NCBI GenBank assembly: GCA_021819125.1 | Contig: JAKARW010000005.1 | Location: forward strand, 1-52,611 | Source of the DNA: Pseudomonadota bacterium | GTDB lineage: Bacteria; Pseudomonadota; Gammaproteobacteria; Acidiferrobacterales; Acidiferrobacteraceae | Direction: 5' to 3' | DNA length: 52,611 bases | Part shown: one piece after another, positions 17,318 through 24,090 of the stretch | Numbering within the stretch: position 1 is the first letter of the stretch | How the letters are laid out: every line of letters starts with the position of its first letter | Translations under genes and position numbers: made by a program | The notes under the pieces: model-generated | The model's input: only the letters and a program-made list of their open reading frames with translations | The model's database searches: none | What the model was told of the DNA's origin: nothing

Positions 17318-18949
17318 TCAGGTTGGGCAGATCATCTGGCCCAACTCTTCGGTCAGACGGATGTTCTCGGTATAATCGACCGGACAGTCGATGAGCGTCA
17401 CAGTCGGCGTCTCCAGGGCGCGGCTGAGCGTGGGCAGCAGATCCTCGGCGCGCTCGATCCGATAGCCGTCGGCCCCGAAGGCCCGGGCGTATTGGACGAA
17501 GTCGGGGTTTGTGAAGCGCACGTTGCCGGTTCTCTGATAATGCATCTGCTGCTTCCATTCGATGAGACCATAAGAGCTGTCGTTCCAGATGAGCACGACA
17601 AATGCGATTCCAAGGCGCATGGCGGTCTCGATCTCCTGGGAGTTCATGAGGAATCCCGCGTCCCCGGTCACCGCCACGACGCGCCTCCCTGGAACGGCAA
17701 GCGCGGCGGCCACGGCGCCAGGCACGGCGATACCCATGCTCGCAAAGCCGTTCGATATAATGCAGGTATTGGGGCGCTCGGCATCGTAGAGCCGCGCCAT
17801 CCAGAGCTTGTGGGCGCCTACATCGCACACGACGATATCCTCGGGCCCCAAGGCCTCGCGCAGATCGCCGACCACGCGCTGGGGCTTGATCGGAAAGGCC
17901 GCGTCATGGCGATAGCCGTTCAATTCGCGCCGGATCAGCTCACGCAGGTTCGCGAAGCGGTCGGGCGGGCGGCTTGTCACCTGCTCGGCAATGGCCGGCA
18001 GGGTCACCGCGTAATCGCCTATGACGCCCGCGGTCACGATGTAGTAGGCATCGACCTCGGCGGCACGCAGATCGATGTGCACGATCTGACGGTCGGCGGT
18101 CTTATGCCAAAGCATGGGCGGGTATTCGACGATATCGTAGCCTATGCAAATGATGACGTCGGCGCGGTCGAAACCGCAGGAGATGTAGTCGTGGGCCTGG
18201 AGTCCGACAGTGCCCAGACACAAAGGGTGGGATGCCGGTATCGCGCCTTTAGCCATGAAGGTCGTGGCGACCGGGACATTGAGCTGCTCGGCGAAACGCA
18301 CGAGCGCATCGCAACCCTGTCCGCGTATCACGCCGTTGCCGGCCATGATGATCGGAAAGCTCGCGGCGGCGATCACGCTTGCGGCCTCCGCGACCTGCGA
18401 GGCCGCCGGATAGGGCGCCGGGGCCGCCTGGACCTTCAGGGGGGAGCCTGTGGCCGCGCGCGCGGCTACATTCTCCGGGAAGTCTATGAAGCAGGCCCCG
18501 GGCTTCTCGATCTGCGCGAGCTTGAAGGCCTTGCGCACCACTTCGGTCACGGTCTCCGGCTCCAGCACCTGGACGGCATACTTGGTGATCGGCGCGAACA
18601 GATTCACAAGGTTTAAGACTTGGTGGGACTCCTTGTGCAGGCGCAAGGTCGAGGCCTGCCCGGCGATGGCGACGAGCGGCGCCCGATCCATGTTGGCGTC
18701 GGCCACACCGGTGACGAGATTGGTGGCGCCCGGACCGAGTGTCGCCAGACACACGCCGGCGCGATGGGTGAGCCGGCCATAGACGTCGGCCATGAACGCC
18801 GCGCCCTGCTCATGGCGTGTCGTGACGAATCGTATGCGCGACTCGAGCAGGGCATCCATGAGGCCCAGGTTCTCCTCGCCCGGGATCCCGAAGATGTACT
18901 CGACCCCTTCGTTTTCGAGCGCGCGGACGAAGAGCTGGGCGGCATTCAC
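17318..18949 (-). CDS. Acetolactate synthase-like ThDP enzyme, large-subunit type
   Basis: Likely condenses two pyruvates to 2-acetolactate using thiamine diphosphate. The 543-residue protein starts MNAAQLFVRALENEGVEYIFGIPGEE, with the ThDP-activating glutamate in TRHEQGAAFMAD. It has GVCLATLGPGATNLVTGVA and, in the C-terminal third, VTGDAGFLMNSQEIETA plus VLIWNDSSYGLIEWKQ, which together form the GDG...N ThDP-Mg motif. No regulatory small subunit is adjacent, which fits the stand-alone catabolic AlsS/BudB-like type, but another ThDP decarboxylase activity is possible. The start is GTG at 18949, three bases after the dsbA stop codon, so the two are probably co-transcribed. Confidence 0.85.
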   Translation of the reverse strand: MNAAQLFVRALENEGVEYIFGIPGEENLGLMDALLESRIRFVTTRHEQGAAFMADVYGRLTHRAGVCLATLGPGATNLVTGVADANMDRAPLVAIAGQASTLRLHKESHQVLNLVNLFAPITKYAVQVLEPETVTEVVRKAFKLAQIEKPGACFIDFPENVAARAATGSPLKVQAAPAPYPAASQVAEAASVIAAASFPIIMAGNGVIRGQGCDALVRFAEQLNVPVATTFMAKGAIPASHPLCLGTVGLQAHDYISCGFDRADVIICIGYDIVEYPPMLWHKTADRQIVHIDLRAAEVDAYYIVTAGVIGDYAVTLPAIAEQVTSRPPDRFANLRELIRRELNGYRHDAAFPIKPQRVVGDLREALGPEDIVVCDVGAHKLWMARLYDAERPNTCIISNGFASMGIAVPGAVAAALAVPGRRVVAVTGDAGFLMNSQEIETAMRLGIAFVVLIWNDSSYGLIEWKQQMHYQRTGNVRFTNPDFVQYARAFGADGYRIERAEDLLPTLSRALETPTVTLIDCPVDYTENIRLTEELGQMICPT

Positions 18950-18951
18950 AA

Positions 18952-19587
18952 TCAGTGTCCCGACCGGCGTTGCGCCTTGCGGACGAGATAGTCGACCACA
19001 CGCAGCATCTGGCGCCGTCCGCCGGCGAGACTGGGGTTCGTCCGGTAGCGCCCGTCGACAACGAAGGTCGGCACCGAGTGTATATCCTCTTCGGTCTGCT
19101 GTTGGCGGGCCTTGCGTACCGCAAGACCCACGGCAAAGGAGCGGTAGACGGTCTTGAAGCGCGCCGCGCTCACGTGGCTATGCTGGGCCACCCACGCGGA
19201 GATGGTGGCGGCATTGTCTAAAACCTCGTGATGGATATGGATGGCGTTAAAGAACTTATCATGCAGGGCCGGCACGAGGCCTAGGTCCTTGAAGGCAAAG
19301 AAGGCGCGGGCCTGTGGGAGCCAGTAGGGGCTGATGGCCGCGGCCTGGCGCTCAAAGACGATGTCGGCCGGCTTATGGGCCAACCAACGATTCAAGACCG
19401 GCTGCAGATGAAAGCAGTGCGGGCAACCGTACCAGAACACCTCCTGCACGAGGATCCTGGGGCCCGGGGGCACGGGTTGCGCCGGACTTACGCGCACATA
19501 CTCCATGCTCTCGACCACGTTCGCTTGGGCCGCGGATATCGCCAAGGGCAGAACCAGGCCCAGGACCAGGGCCATCTGTCTTCTCAT
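18952..19587 (-). CDS. dsbA: Thiol:disulfide interchange protein DsbA
   Basis: Periplasmic thioredoxin-fold oxidase that introduces disulfides into exported proteins. From the start at 19587 there is a clear signal peptide (MRRQMALVLGLVLPLAISAAQA), then VESMEYVRVSP and the active site FWYGCPHC. Downstream SVPTFVVDGRY contains the cis-proline. Length is 211 residues including the signal, normal for DsbA. GAGGAG lies eight bases before the chosen ATG; the track's extra 60 residues are out of keeping with export. It is followed immediately by the acetolactate synthase gene on the same strand. Confidence 0.9.
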   Translation of the reverse strand: MRRQMALVLGLVLPLAISAAQANVVESMEYVRVSPAQPVPPGPRILVQEVFWYGCPHCFHLQPVLNRWLAHKPADIVFERQAAAISPYWLPQARAFFAFKDLGLVPALHDKFFNAIHIHHEVLDNAATISAWVAQHSHVSAARFKTVYRSFAVGLAVRKARQQQTEEDIHSVPTFVVDGRYRTNPSLAGGRRQMLRVVDYLVRKAQRRSGH

Positions 19588-19636
19588 TGCGCCATCTCCT
19601 CGATAATGGGTGATACCGTGCTCATTGTAGCCGTTT

Positions 19637-19665
19637 TTGTGTTCCCCCATGACAGCGACTATCCT
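19637..19665 (+). promoter_or_regulatory. Candidate sigma-70 promoter for the cyclic-nucleotide-binding protein gene
   Basis: TTGTGT (19637-19642) and TATCCT (19660-19665) are separated by exactly 17 bases in the dsbA/cNMP-gene divergent spacer, about 40 bases before the ATG at 19704. Each hexamer matches four or five consensus positions. No operator-like repeat was seen. Confidence 0.4.
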
Positions 19666-19703
19666 ATGCGCTTGAAGAGGTGCGGCGCACCAAGGAATAG
19701 GGC

Positions 19704-20198
19704 ATGGCGACAAAGTCCAAAGTCGAATTAGCGGAATTTCTGACGCACCAGTATCTGTGCGAGTCATTGACCATCAAGGAGGTCGAGATACTGCTCGACT
19801 ACACGGAACTCGTGCAGTTTCGCAAAAACGAGACGATCGCCGATATCGGCGAGGTCGGCGAGGCCTTGTATTTCGTGGTCAAGGGCGAGGTCGCCCTCTA
19901 TTATGACGACGGGGGGCAAGAAAACGAGGTCGGGCGCATGACCGAGGGCGAGCTCATGGGCGAGATGTCGTTTTTTGACCGCAAGCCGCGTTCGGCGCGC
20001 ATGCGCGCGAAGTCCGATGACACGCGCGTGCTGCTGCTATCGCGCGCCAAGTACAAACGCATACGGGTCGAGCACCCTTATATCGCGGTGAATCTCCTCG
20101 AGCACGCCGTGATCAGCCTCGACCACCTGTTTCGGCGTGTCAGTAACGACGTCGCCGGCTTCTCCCAGTACATCCACGGAACCGGCATCAAGCGCTAG
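19704..20198 (+). CDS. Stand-alone cyclic nucleotide-binding domain protein
   Basis: A 164-residue protein that is essentially one cNMP-binding beta-barrel: YTELVQFRKNETIADIGEVGEALYFVVKGEV is the start of the barrel and GELMGEMSFFDRKPRSARMRAK is the phosphate-binding cassette (GExxFxxxxRSA, here with an arginine in place). The C-terminus is helical and has no helix-turn-helix, so it is not a Crp/Fnr-type DNA binder as it stands. It may sense cAMP, cGMP or another ligand and act on a partner. Its stop overlaps the convergent mpl stop region by 11 bases. Confidence 0.78.
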   Translation: MATKSKVELAEFLTHQYLCESLTIKEVEILLDYTELVQFRKNETIADIGEVGEALYFVVKGEVALYYDDGGQENEVGRMTEGELMGEMSFFDRKPRSARMRAKSDDTRVLLLSRAKYKRIRVEHPYIAVNLLEHAVISLDHLFRRVSNDVAGFSQYIHGTGIKR

Positions 20199-21543
20199 TC
20201 GCCAAGGCGGCGAGCAGGCGGCCATGGAGGCCCGCGAACCCCCCGTTACTCATGATGAGGATATGGTCGCCGGGGCGGGCGTCGGCGACCATATCCGCGA
20301 TCAGGGCCTCATGACTATGGTAGACGCGCGCGCGACCATGGAGTCCGGCGAGCGCCGTCTCGACGTCCCAACCGATATCCGGCGGGGCGTAGACATAGGT
20401 TGCATCGGCCAGGGCAAGCGCCGGGCCCAGGGTGTCGCGGTGCACCCCCTGACGCATGGTATTGGAGCGCGGCTCCAGTACGGCGAGGACTCGGGCCGGC
20501 GCGACTTGCGCCTTCAAGGCCTCGAGCGTGGCCTGAATGGCGGTCGGGTGATGGGCGAAATCATCATAAATCGTGATGTCCCGCGCTTTTCCGTACACCT
20601 CGAGCCGCCTTTTCACCCCACGAAAGGTCGCAAGCGCCTGCAAGGCGATCTCCGCCGGGACCCCGGCGAAATGGGCCGCGCTCACCGCCGCCAGGGCATT
20701 GGCGACGTTGTGGCGGCCGACCAACGACCATTGCACGCGACCGATCTTATGCCCGCGCAGACTAACCTCAAACGCGCTGCCGTCAGGCGTCAAAAGCCGC
20801 GCCTCCCAACCGTCAGGCCTCGAGAAGTATTCGACCGGGGTCCAGACGCCGGCGGCGATCACCTCGGCAATAGCCGGATCGGCGCCGTTCGCGACGACGA
20901 GGCCCGTACCGGGGACGATGCGCAACAAATGCTGGAATTGCCGGGAGATCGACGCGAGATCGGGATAGATGTCGGCATGATCGTATTCCAGGTTGTTTAA
21001 AATCACGGCCCGCGGCCGGTAATGGACGAACTTCGCGCGCTTGTCGAAAAAGGCCGTATCGTACTCATCGGCCTCGACCACGAAGAAGCGTGACGCGGTG
21101 AGCCGCGCCGATACCCCAAAGTTCTGCGGGACGCCGCCTATCAAAAATCCCGGCTCGAGCAAGGCCTGCTCCAGGATCCAGGCCACGAGGCTCGTGACCG
21201 TGGTCTTGCCGTGGGTCCCGGCCACGGCGATGACGAAGCGGTCGCGCAACACCTGCTCGGCAAGCCACTGTGGCCCCGAGACGTAGGGAATGCCGGCATT
21301 CAAGACCTCCTCCACTGCCGGATTGCCACGCGAGAGGGCATTGCCGATGACGACCAGATCCGGGGCCGGCGTAGGCAGGGTGTCATAGCCCTCGGTGACC
21401 ATGATCCCGCTCGCTTGCAGCTGGTCGCTCATCGGGGGATAGACCCCGCGATCGGACCCGGTGACATCGAACCCCGAGGCGCGCGCCAACAGGGCGAGCC
21501 CCCCCATGAATGTCCCACCGATTCCGAGAATATGGATGCGCAT
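20188..21543 (-). CDS. mpl: UDP-N-acetylmuramate:L-Ala-gamma-D-Glu-meso-DAP ligase
   Basis: Murein-recycling ligase that attaches the salvaged tripeptide to UDP-MurNAc. The 451-residue protein begins MRIHILGIGGTFMGGLALLA, the Mur-ligase Rossmann opening typical of Mpl. The ATP-binding motif is AVAGTHGKTTVTS (about 110-122), the middle domain has LNNLEYDHADIYPD, and the C-terminal domain has YDDFAHHPTAIQATLEAL. The start at 21543 overlaps the upstream membrane-protein stop as TGATG. The track's 102 extra residues are shadow sequence inside that gene. MurC is the nearest alternative; the GIGGTFMGG start and DDFAHHPTA favour Mpl. Confidence 0.92.
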   Translation of the reverse strand: MRIHILGIGGTFMGGLALLARASGFDVTGSDRGVYPPMSDQLQASGIMVTEGYDTLPTPAPDLVVIGNALSRGNPAVEEVLNAGIPYVSGPQWLAEQVLRDRFVIAVAGTHGKTTVTSLVAWILEQALLEPGFLIGGVPQNFGVSARLTASRFFVVEADEYDTAFFDKRAKFVHYRPRAVILNNLEYDHADIYPDLASISRQFQHLLRIVPGTGLVVANGADPAIAEVIAAGVWTPVEYFSRPDGWEARLLTPDGSAFEVSLRGHKIGRVQWSLVGRHNVANALAAVSAAHFAGVPAEIALQALATFRGVKRRLEVYGKARDITIYDDFAHHPTAIQATLEALKAQVAPARVLAVLEPRSNTMRQGVHRDTLGPALALADATYVYAPPDIGWDVETALAGLHGRARVYHSHEALIADMVADARPGDHILIMSNGGFAGLHGRLLAALATSA

Positions 21544-22043
21544 CAGCTCTTGGGCAAAGGAAAGAGGGTAATAAGGATCCAGCCGCTTACAAAAATCCCG
21601 GTCAAGGTCACGAGCGCGCTCAAGGGCAGCGGGAGCTCCAGGGCGTGCCACAGGATCTTGGTGACAACCGCCGTAAACCAGACCGCAAGCGCGATGGCCA
21701 GCACCTCGGACCCGAGGGCGCCGAAGCCATGGCCGAGCGACAATGGCCAGGTGACGAGATTGATGAGCACGTTGCTGCCGTAGATCGCGGTCATGGTCTG
21801 CCCATAGCGGACCCACAAGCGGCGTAGGGCGAGAAAAATCGCCACCCACAGGCCGAGCAGGAAGGTCTGGGCGGCCGCGAAACCGAGGCGCTGGAGGTTA
21901 TGGGAAAAGCCGGTGTCGACGACATAATTGGTCGCGAGCGCCAGCACCGCCGTGAGCACGAGCAGGGCGCGCGAGGCCGGAAGATCCTGCGGGCGGCCCG
22001 CCAAAAACCCGATGTCGAGAAACAACTTGAGCTGCGCCCGCAT
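21543..22043 (-). CDS. Uncharacterised integral membrane protein upstream of mpl
   Basis: A 166-residue hydrophobic protein with about four to five membrane helices (ALLVLTAVLALATNYVV, TFLLGLWVAIFLAL, VLAIALAVWFTAVV, LVTLTGIFVSGWILITLF) and a basic N-terminus (MRAQLKLFLDIGFLAGRPQDL). I do not recognise a named family, though similar proteins are known next to mpl and in YIP1/DUF1282-like groups. Its stop shares a base with the mpl start (TGATG), so the pair is translationally coupled. The ribosome-binding site is weak. Confidence 0.6.
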   Translation of the reverse strand: MRAQLKLFLDIGFLAGRPQDLPASRALLVLTAVLALATNYVVDTGFSHNLQRLGFAAAQTFLLGLWVAIFLALRRLWVRYGQTMTAIYGSNVLINLVTWPLSLGHGFGALGSEVLAIALAVWFTAVVTKILWHALELPLPLSALVTLTGIFVSGWILITLFPLPKS

Positions 22044-22157
22044 CTTTTAGGGGCGCGCACGCGAGCGGGACATGGACGAGGGCTGGGACATAAGGACGGA
22101 TGATAAACCGCTTCGTGGCTGGAACAAAACGCCGCATCCCTCTACACTGGCCGACTC

Positions 22158-23264
22158 ATGACCGAACTTCTGACAGACGGCGCGTCACTCGCTTCATTGG
22201 CCGCCGCGATTGCCACATCCCCATGGACGGGCCTCGACACCGAGTTCGTCCGCGAGCGCACCTACTACGCCAAGCTCTGTCTGATCCAGGTCGCGACCCC
22301 GGACACCATCGCGCTCGTCGATCCCCTGCACCTCGACATGACACCTCTTGGTCAGGCGCTCACGGGGCCTGGTATCAAGATCTTGCACGCGGGCCGGCAG
22401 GATCTAGAGTTGCTCTTGCAGGAGACCGGTGTCCTGCCCGCGCCGCTCTTTGATACCCAGATAGCGGCGGCGCTCATCGGCTACGACGAGCAGATCGGCT
22501 ACGCGAACCTCGTGGCGCAGCGGCTCAAGGTGGATCTCGCCAAGGACGCCACGCGCACCAACTGGGCGGCGCGTCCCTTGAGTGATCGCCAGCTCGCCTA
22601 TGCGCAAGACGACGTGCGCTACCTCGAGGCCCTGCGCGCGGCACAGCTTACGGAGCTCGAGCGCCTGGGACGCAGCGCATGGCTTGTCGAGGACTGCGCC
22701 GCGCTGAACGACCCCGCGCTCTATCGCTTTTCGCCCGAACAGCTGGTGCGCCGCTATCGTCAGGGCGCGAACCTGACGGCCGGCGCCCAGGCCTTGTTTC
22801 AGGCGCTGCTCATGTGGCGCGAGGAGACCGCCCGCGAGGCCGACCTGCCGCGCGCCTGGGTGGTGGCGGACGCGGTTTTGGTCGATCTCGCCACCCGCCC
22901 GCCGAAGAGCCATGCGGATCTCGCCCAGCGACGCGGGCTGGACGACCGGCAAGTCCGCCGCCTGGGCGATCGCCTGTTGCGCGTGGTCCAGGAGGCCCCG
23001 GACCGTCCGCTCTATCCTTGGCCCGCGGCGCGCCTCGATCCCCACGAGGAGCGGCTGTATCAGGCGCTCGCGGCCCTGATCGACGCGCGCGCCCAGGCCC
23101 TTGGCATCCAGGGGGGCGTCATAGGCTCGCGCCGGACGCTTAAAGAGATCGTGCAGGGGGCCGCGCCCGGGAACCTCGCGCGCGGCTGGCGCGGTGCGGT
23201 CCTCGGGACAGAAGGCGAGCGGCTGCTCGCCGAGATCGCGGAACGTCATGCCGACGCTGCGTGA
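22158..23264 (+). CDS. rnd: Ribonuclease D
   Basis: 3'-5' exoribonuclease used in tRNA 3'-end maturation. The 368-residue protein has the DEDDy exonuclease motifs: WTGLDTEFVRERTYY (Exo I, DxE), LHAGRQDLELL (Exo II) and LAYAQDDVRYLEAL (Exo III, YxxxD). These are followed by an HRDC-like helical region (EETAREADLPRAWVVADAVL) and a C-terminal helical repeat. The length agrees with Escherichia coli RNase D (375). It overlaps the start of engB by 17 bases. A TACACT hexamer lies 15 bases before the ATG, with a poor -35. Confidence 0.92.
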   Translation: MTELLTDGASLASLAAAIATSPWTGLDTEFVRERTYYAKLCLIQVATPDTIALVDPLHLDMTPLGQALTGPGIKILHAGRQDLELLLQETGVLPAPLFDTQIAAALIGYDEQIGYANLVAQRLKVDLAKDATRTNWAARPLSDRQLAYAQDDVRYLEALRAAQLTELERLGRSAWLVEDCAALNDPALYRFSPEQLVRRYRQGANLTAGAQALFQALLMWREETAREADLPRAWVVADAVLVDLATRPPKSHADLAQRRGLDDRQVRRLGDRLLRVVQEAPDRPLYPWPAARLDPHEERLYQALAALIDARAQALGIQGGVIGSRRTLKEIVQGAAPGNLARGWRGAVLGTEGERLLAEIAERHADAA

Positions 23265-23847
23265 CGCGGTCTTTCTGCTCGGAGCCCCGCGGGTGCGCGA
23301 CCTCCCCCCGGACATCGGCGCCGAGGTGGCCTTCGCGGGCCGCTCCAACGCCGGCAAGTCGAGCGCGCTGAACGCCCTCACGGGACACACCGGGCTTGCG
23401 CGCGTAAGCAAGACCCCGGGGCGCACGCAGCAGCTCAATGTCTTTGGGCTCGCAGACGACCGTCGCCTGATCGATCTCCCGGGCTATGGCTACGCCCGGG
23501 TCCCACAGGCCCTGCGTCACACCTTCATCGCGCTCACGACCGAGTATCTCGAGCGGCGCCAAAGCTTAAAGGGCCTCGTGCTGCTCGCTGATATTCGCCA
23601 GGGCCTGAAGACCGAAGACCACATGCTCCTCCAAAGCCGGACCGATATCCCGATCCTCGTGCTGCTCTCGAAGGCCGACAAGATCAATCGTGGCGAGCGC
23701 CAACGCACGCTTCGCGAGATGGCGAAGATCGCGCCCGAGACCGCCTACCTCTTGCCGTTCTCGGCGCACACGGGAGATGGTCTGGAAGAGACCCGGGACA
23801 CGGTGTTGCAGTGGCTTGGTTTGGCGGCAGCCGATGGGCCCACCTGA
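23248..23847 (+). CDS. engB: Ribosome-biogenesis GTPase EngB (YsxC/YihA)
   Basis: Essential GTPase for 50S assembly. From ATG 23248 the protein is 199 residues: FAGRSNAGKSSALNAL is G1, KTPGRTQQLNVF gives the G2 threonine, LIDLPGYGYARV is G3, LSKADKI is the G4 NKxD variant and LLPFSAHTG is G5. These are all diagnostic for the TrmE-Era-EngA-EngB group and the PGRTQ...DLPGYG combination specifies EngB. The track's upstream residues lie in rnd. The start is inside the 3' end of rnd, suggesting coupling. It converges with polA across an interval that holds a candidate sRNA. Confidence 0.93.
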   Translation: MPTLRDAVFLLGAPRVRDLPPDIGAEVAFAGRSNAGKSSALNALTGHTGLARVSKTPGRTQQLNVFGLADDRRLIDLPGYGYARVPQALRHTFIALTTEYLERRQSLKGLVLLADIRQGLKTEDHMLLQSRTDIPILVLLSKADKINRGERQRTLREMAKIAPETAYLLPFSAHTGDGLEETRDTVLQWLGLAAADGPT

Positions 23848-23947
23848 CCGATTGCACGAATCCGCGACCGGCCCGATTACCGAAACCCTGGGCGCGCCGT
23901 CTTGACGGGGGTTTGGGGGCGCCTATAACGGGTATACGATGGCCCAT

Positions 23948-23981
23948 AAAAAACCCCGGGCACAAGGGAGAGGGCCCGGGG
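23948..23981 (-). terminator. Rho-independent terminator of the candidate sRNA and polA
   Basis: On the minus strand an 8-bp perfect GC stem (CCCCGGGC, 12-base loop, GCCCGGGG) is followed directly by TTTTTT. This is the only textbook intrinsic terminator I found in the window, and it ends transcripts coming from polA. The opposite strand has no T-run after the stem, so it probably does not serve engB. Confidence 0.85.
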
Positions 23982-24057
23982 ATAAACGAGACCCTGGGCC
24001 CAGCGGCCCAGGTTACCCGCTCAGGGAGGAGAAGCGGATAAAGGACTCAATCGTCCC
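23948..24057 (-). ncRNA. Candidate Spot 42/ErsA-type small RNA between polA and engB
   Basis: The polA-engB interval on the minus strand looks like a complete sRNA gene of about 110 nt. After a promoter overlapping the polA stop, four stem-loops can be drawn. They are a 5' stem GGAC/GUCC; CCGCU/AGCGG (24017-24037), whose 11-base loop UCUCCUCCCUG contains the anti-Shine-Dalgarno string UCCUCC; an 8-bp CCUGGGCC/GGCCCAGG stem (23993-24012); and a CCCCGGGC/GCCCGGGG terminator ending in six U. Spot 42 in Enterobacteria and ErsA in Pseudomonas occupy this same polA/engB gap. The synteny, length and terminator are seen; the relation and function are inferred. Confidence 0.72.
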
Positions 24058-24062
24058 GTATA

Positions 24063-24090
24063 CATAGACCACGGGCCCCGCGAGAAGTTC
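24063..24090 (-). promoter_or_regulatory. Sigma-E/AlgU-like promoter for the candidate sRNA
   Basis: GAACTT at 24085-24090 (minus strand), a 16-base spacer and TCTATG at 24063-24068 match the extracytoplasmic sigma pattern GAACTT-N16-TCTNA. The -35 overlaps the polA stop codon (TGAACTT). Predicted transcription starts near 24057. The known Pseudomonas ErsA gene at this locus is driven by AlgU, which supports the reading. The T after TCTA departs from the consensus. Confidence 0.6.

Noticed and set aside
22404-23438. 344-residue minus ORF opposite rnd and engB
   Set aside because: Shadow; rnd and engB motifs are complete on the plus strand.
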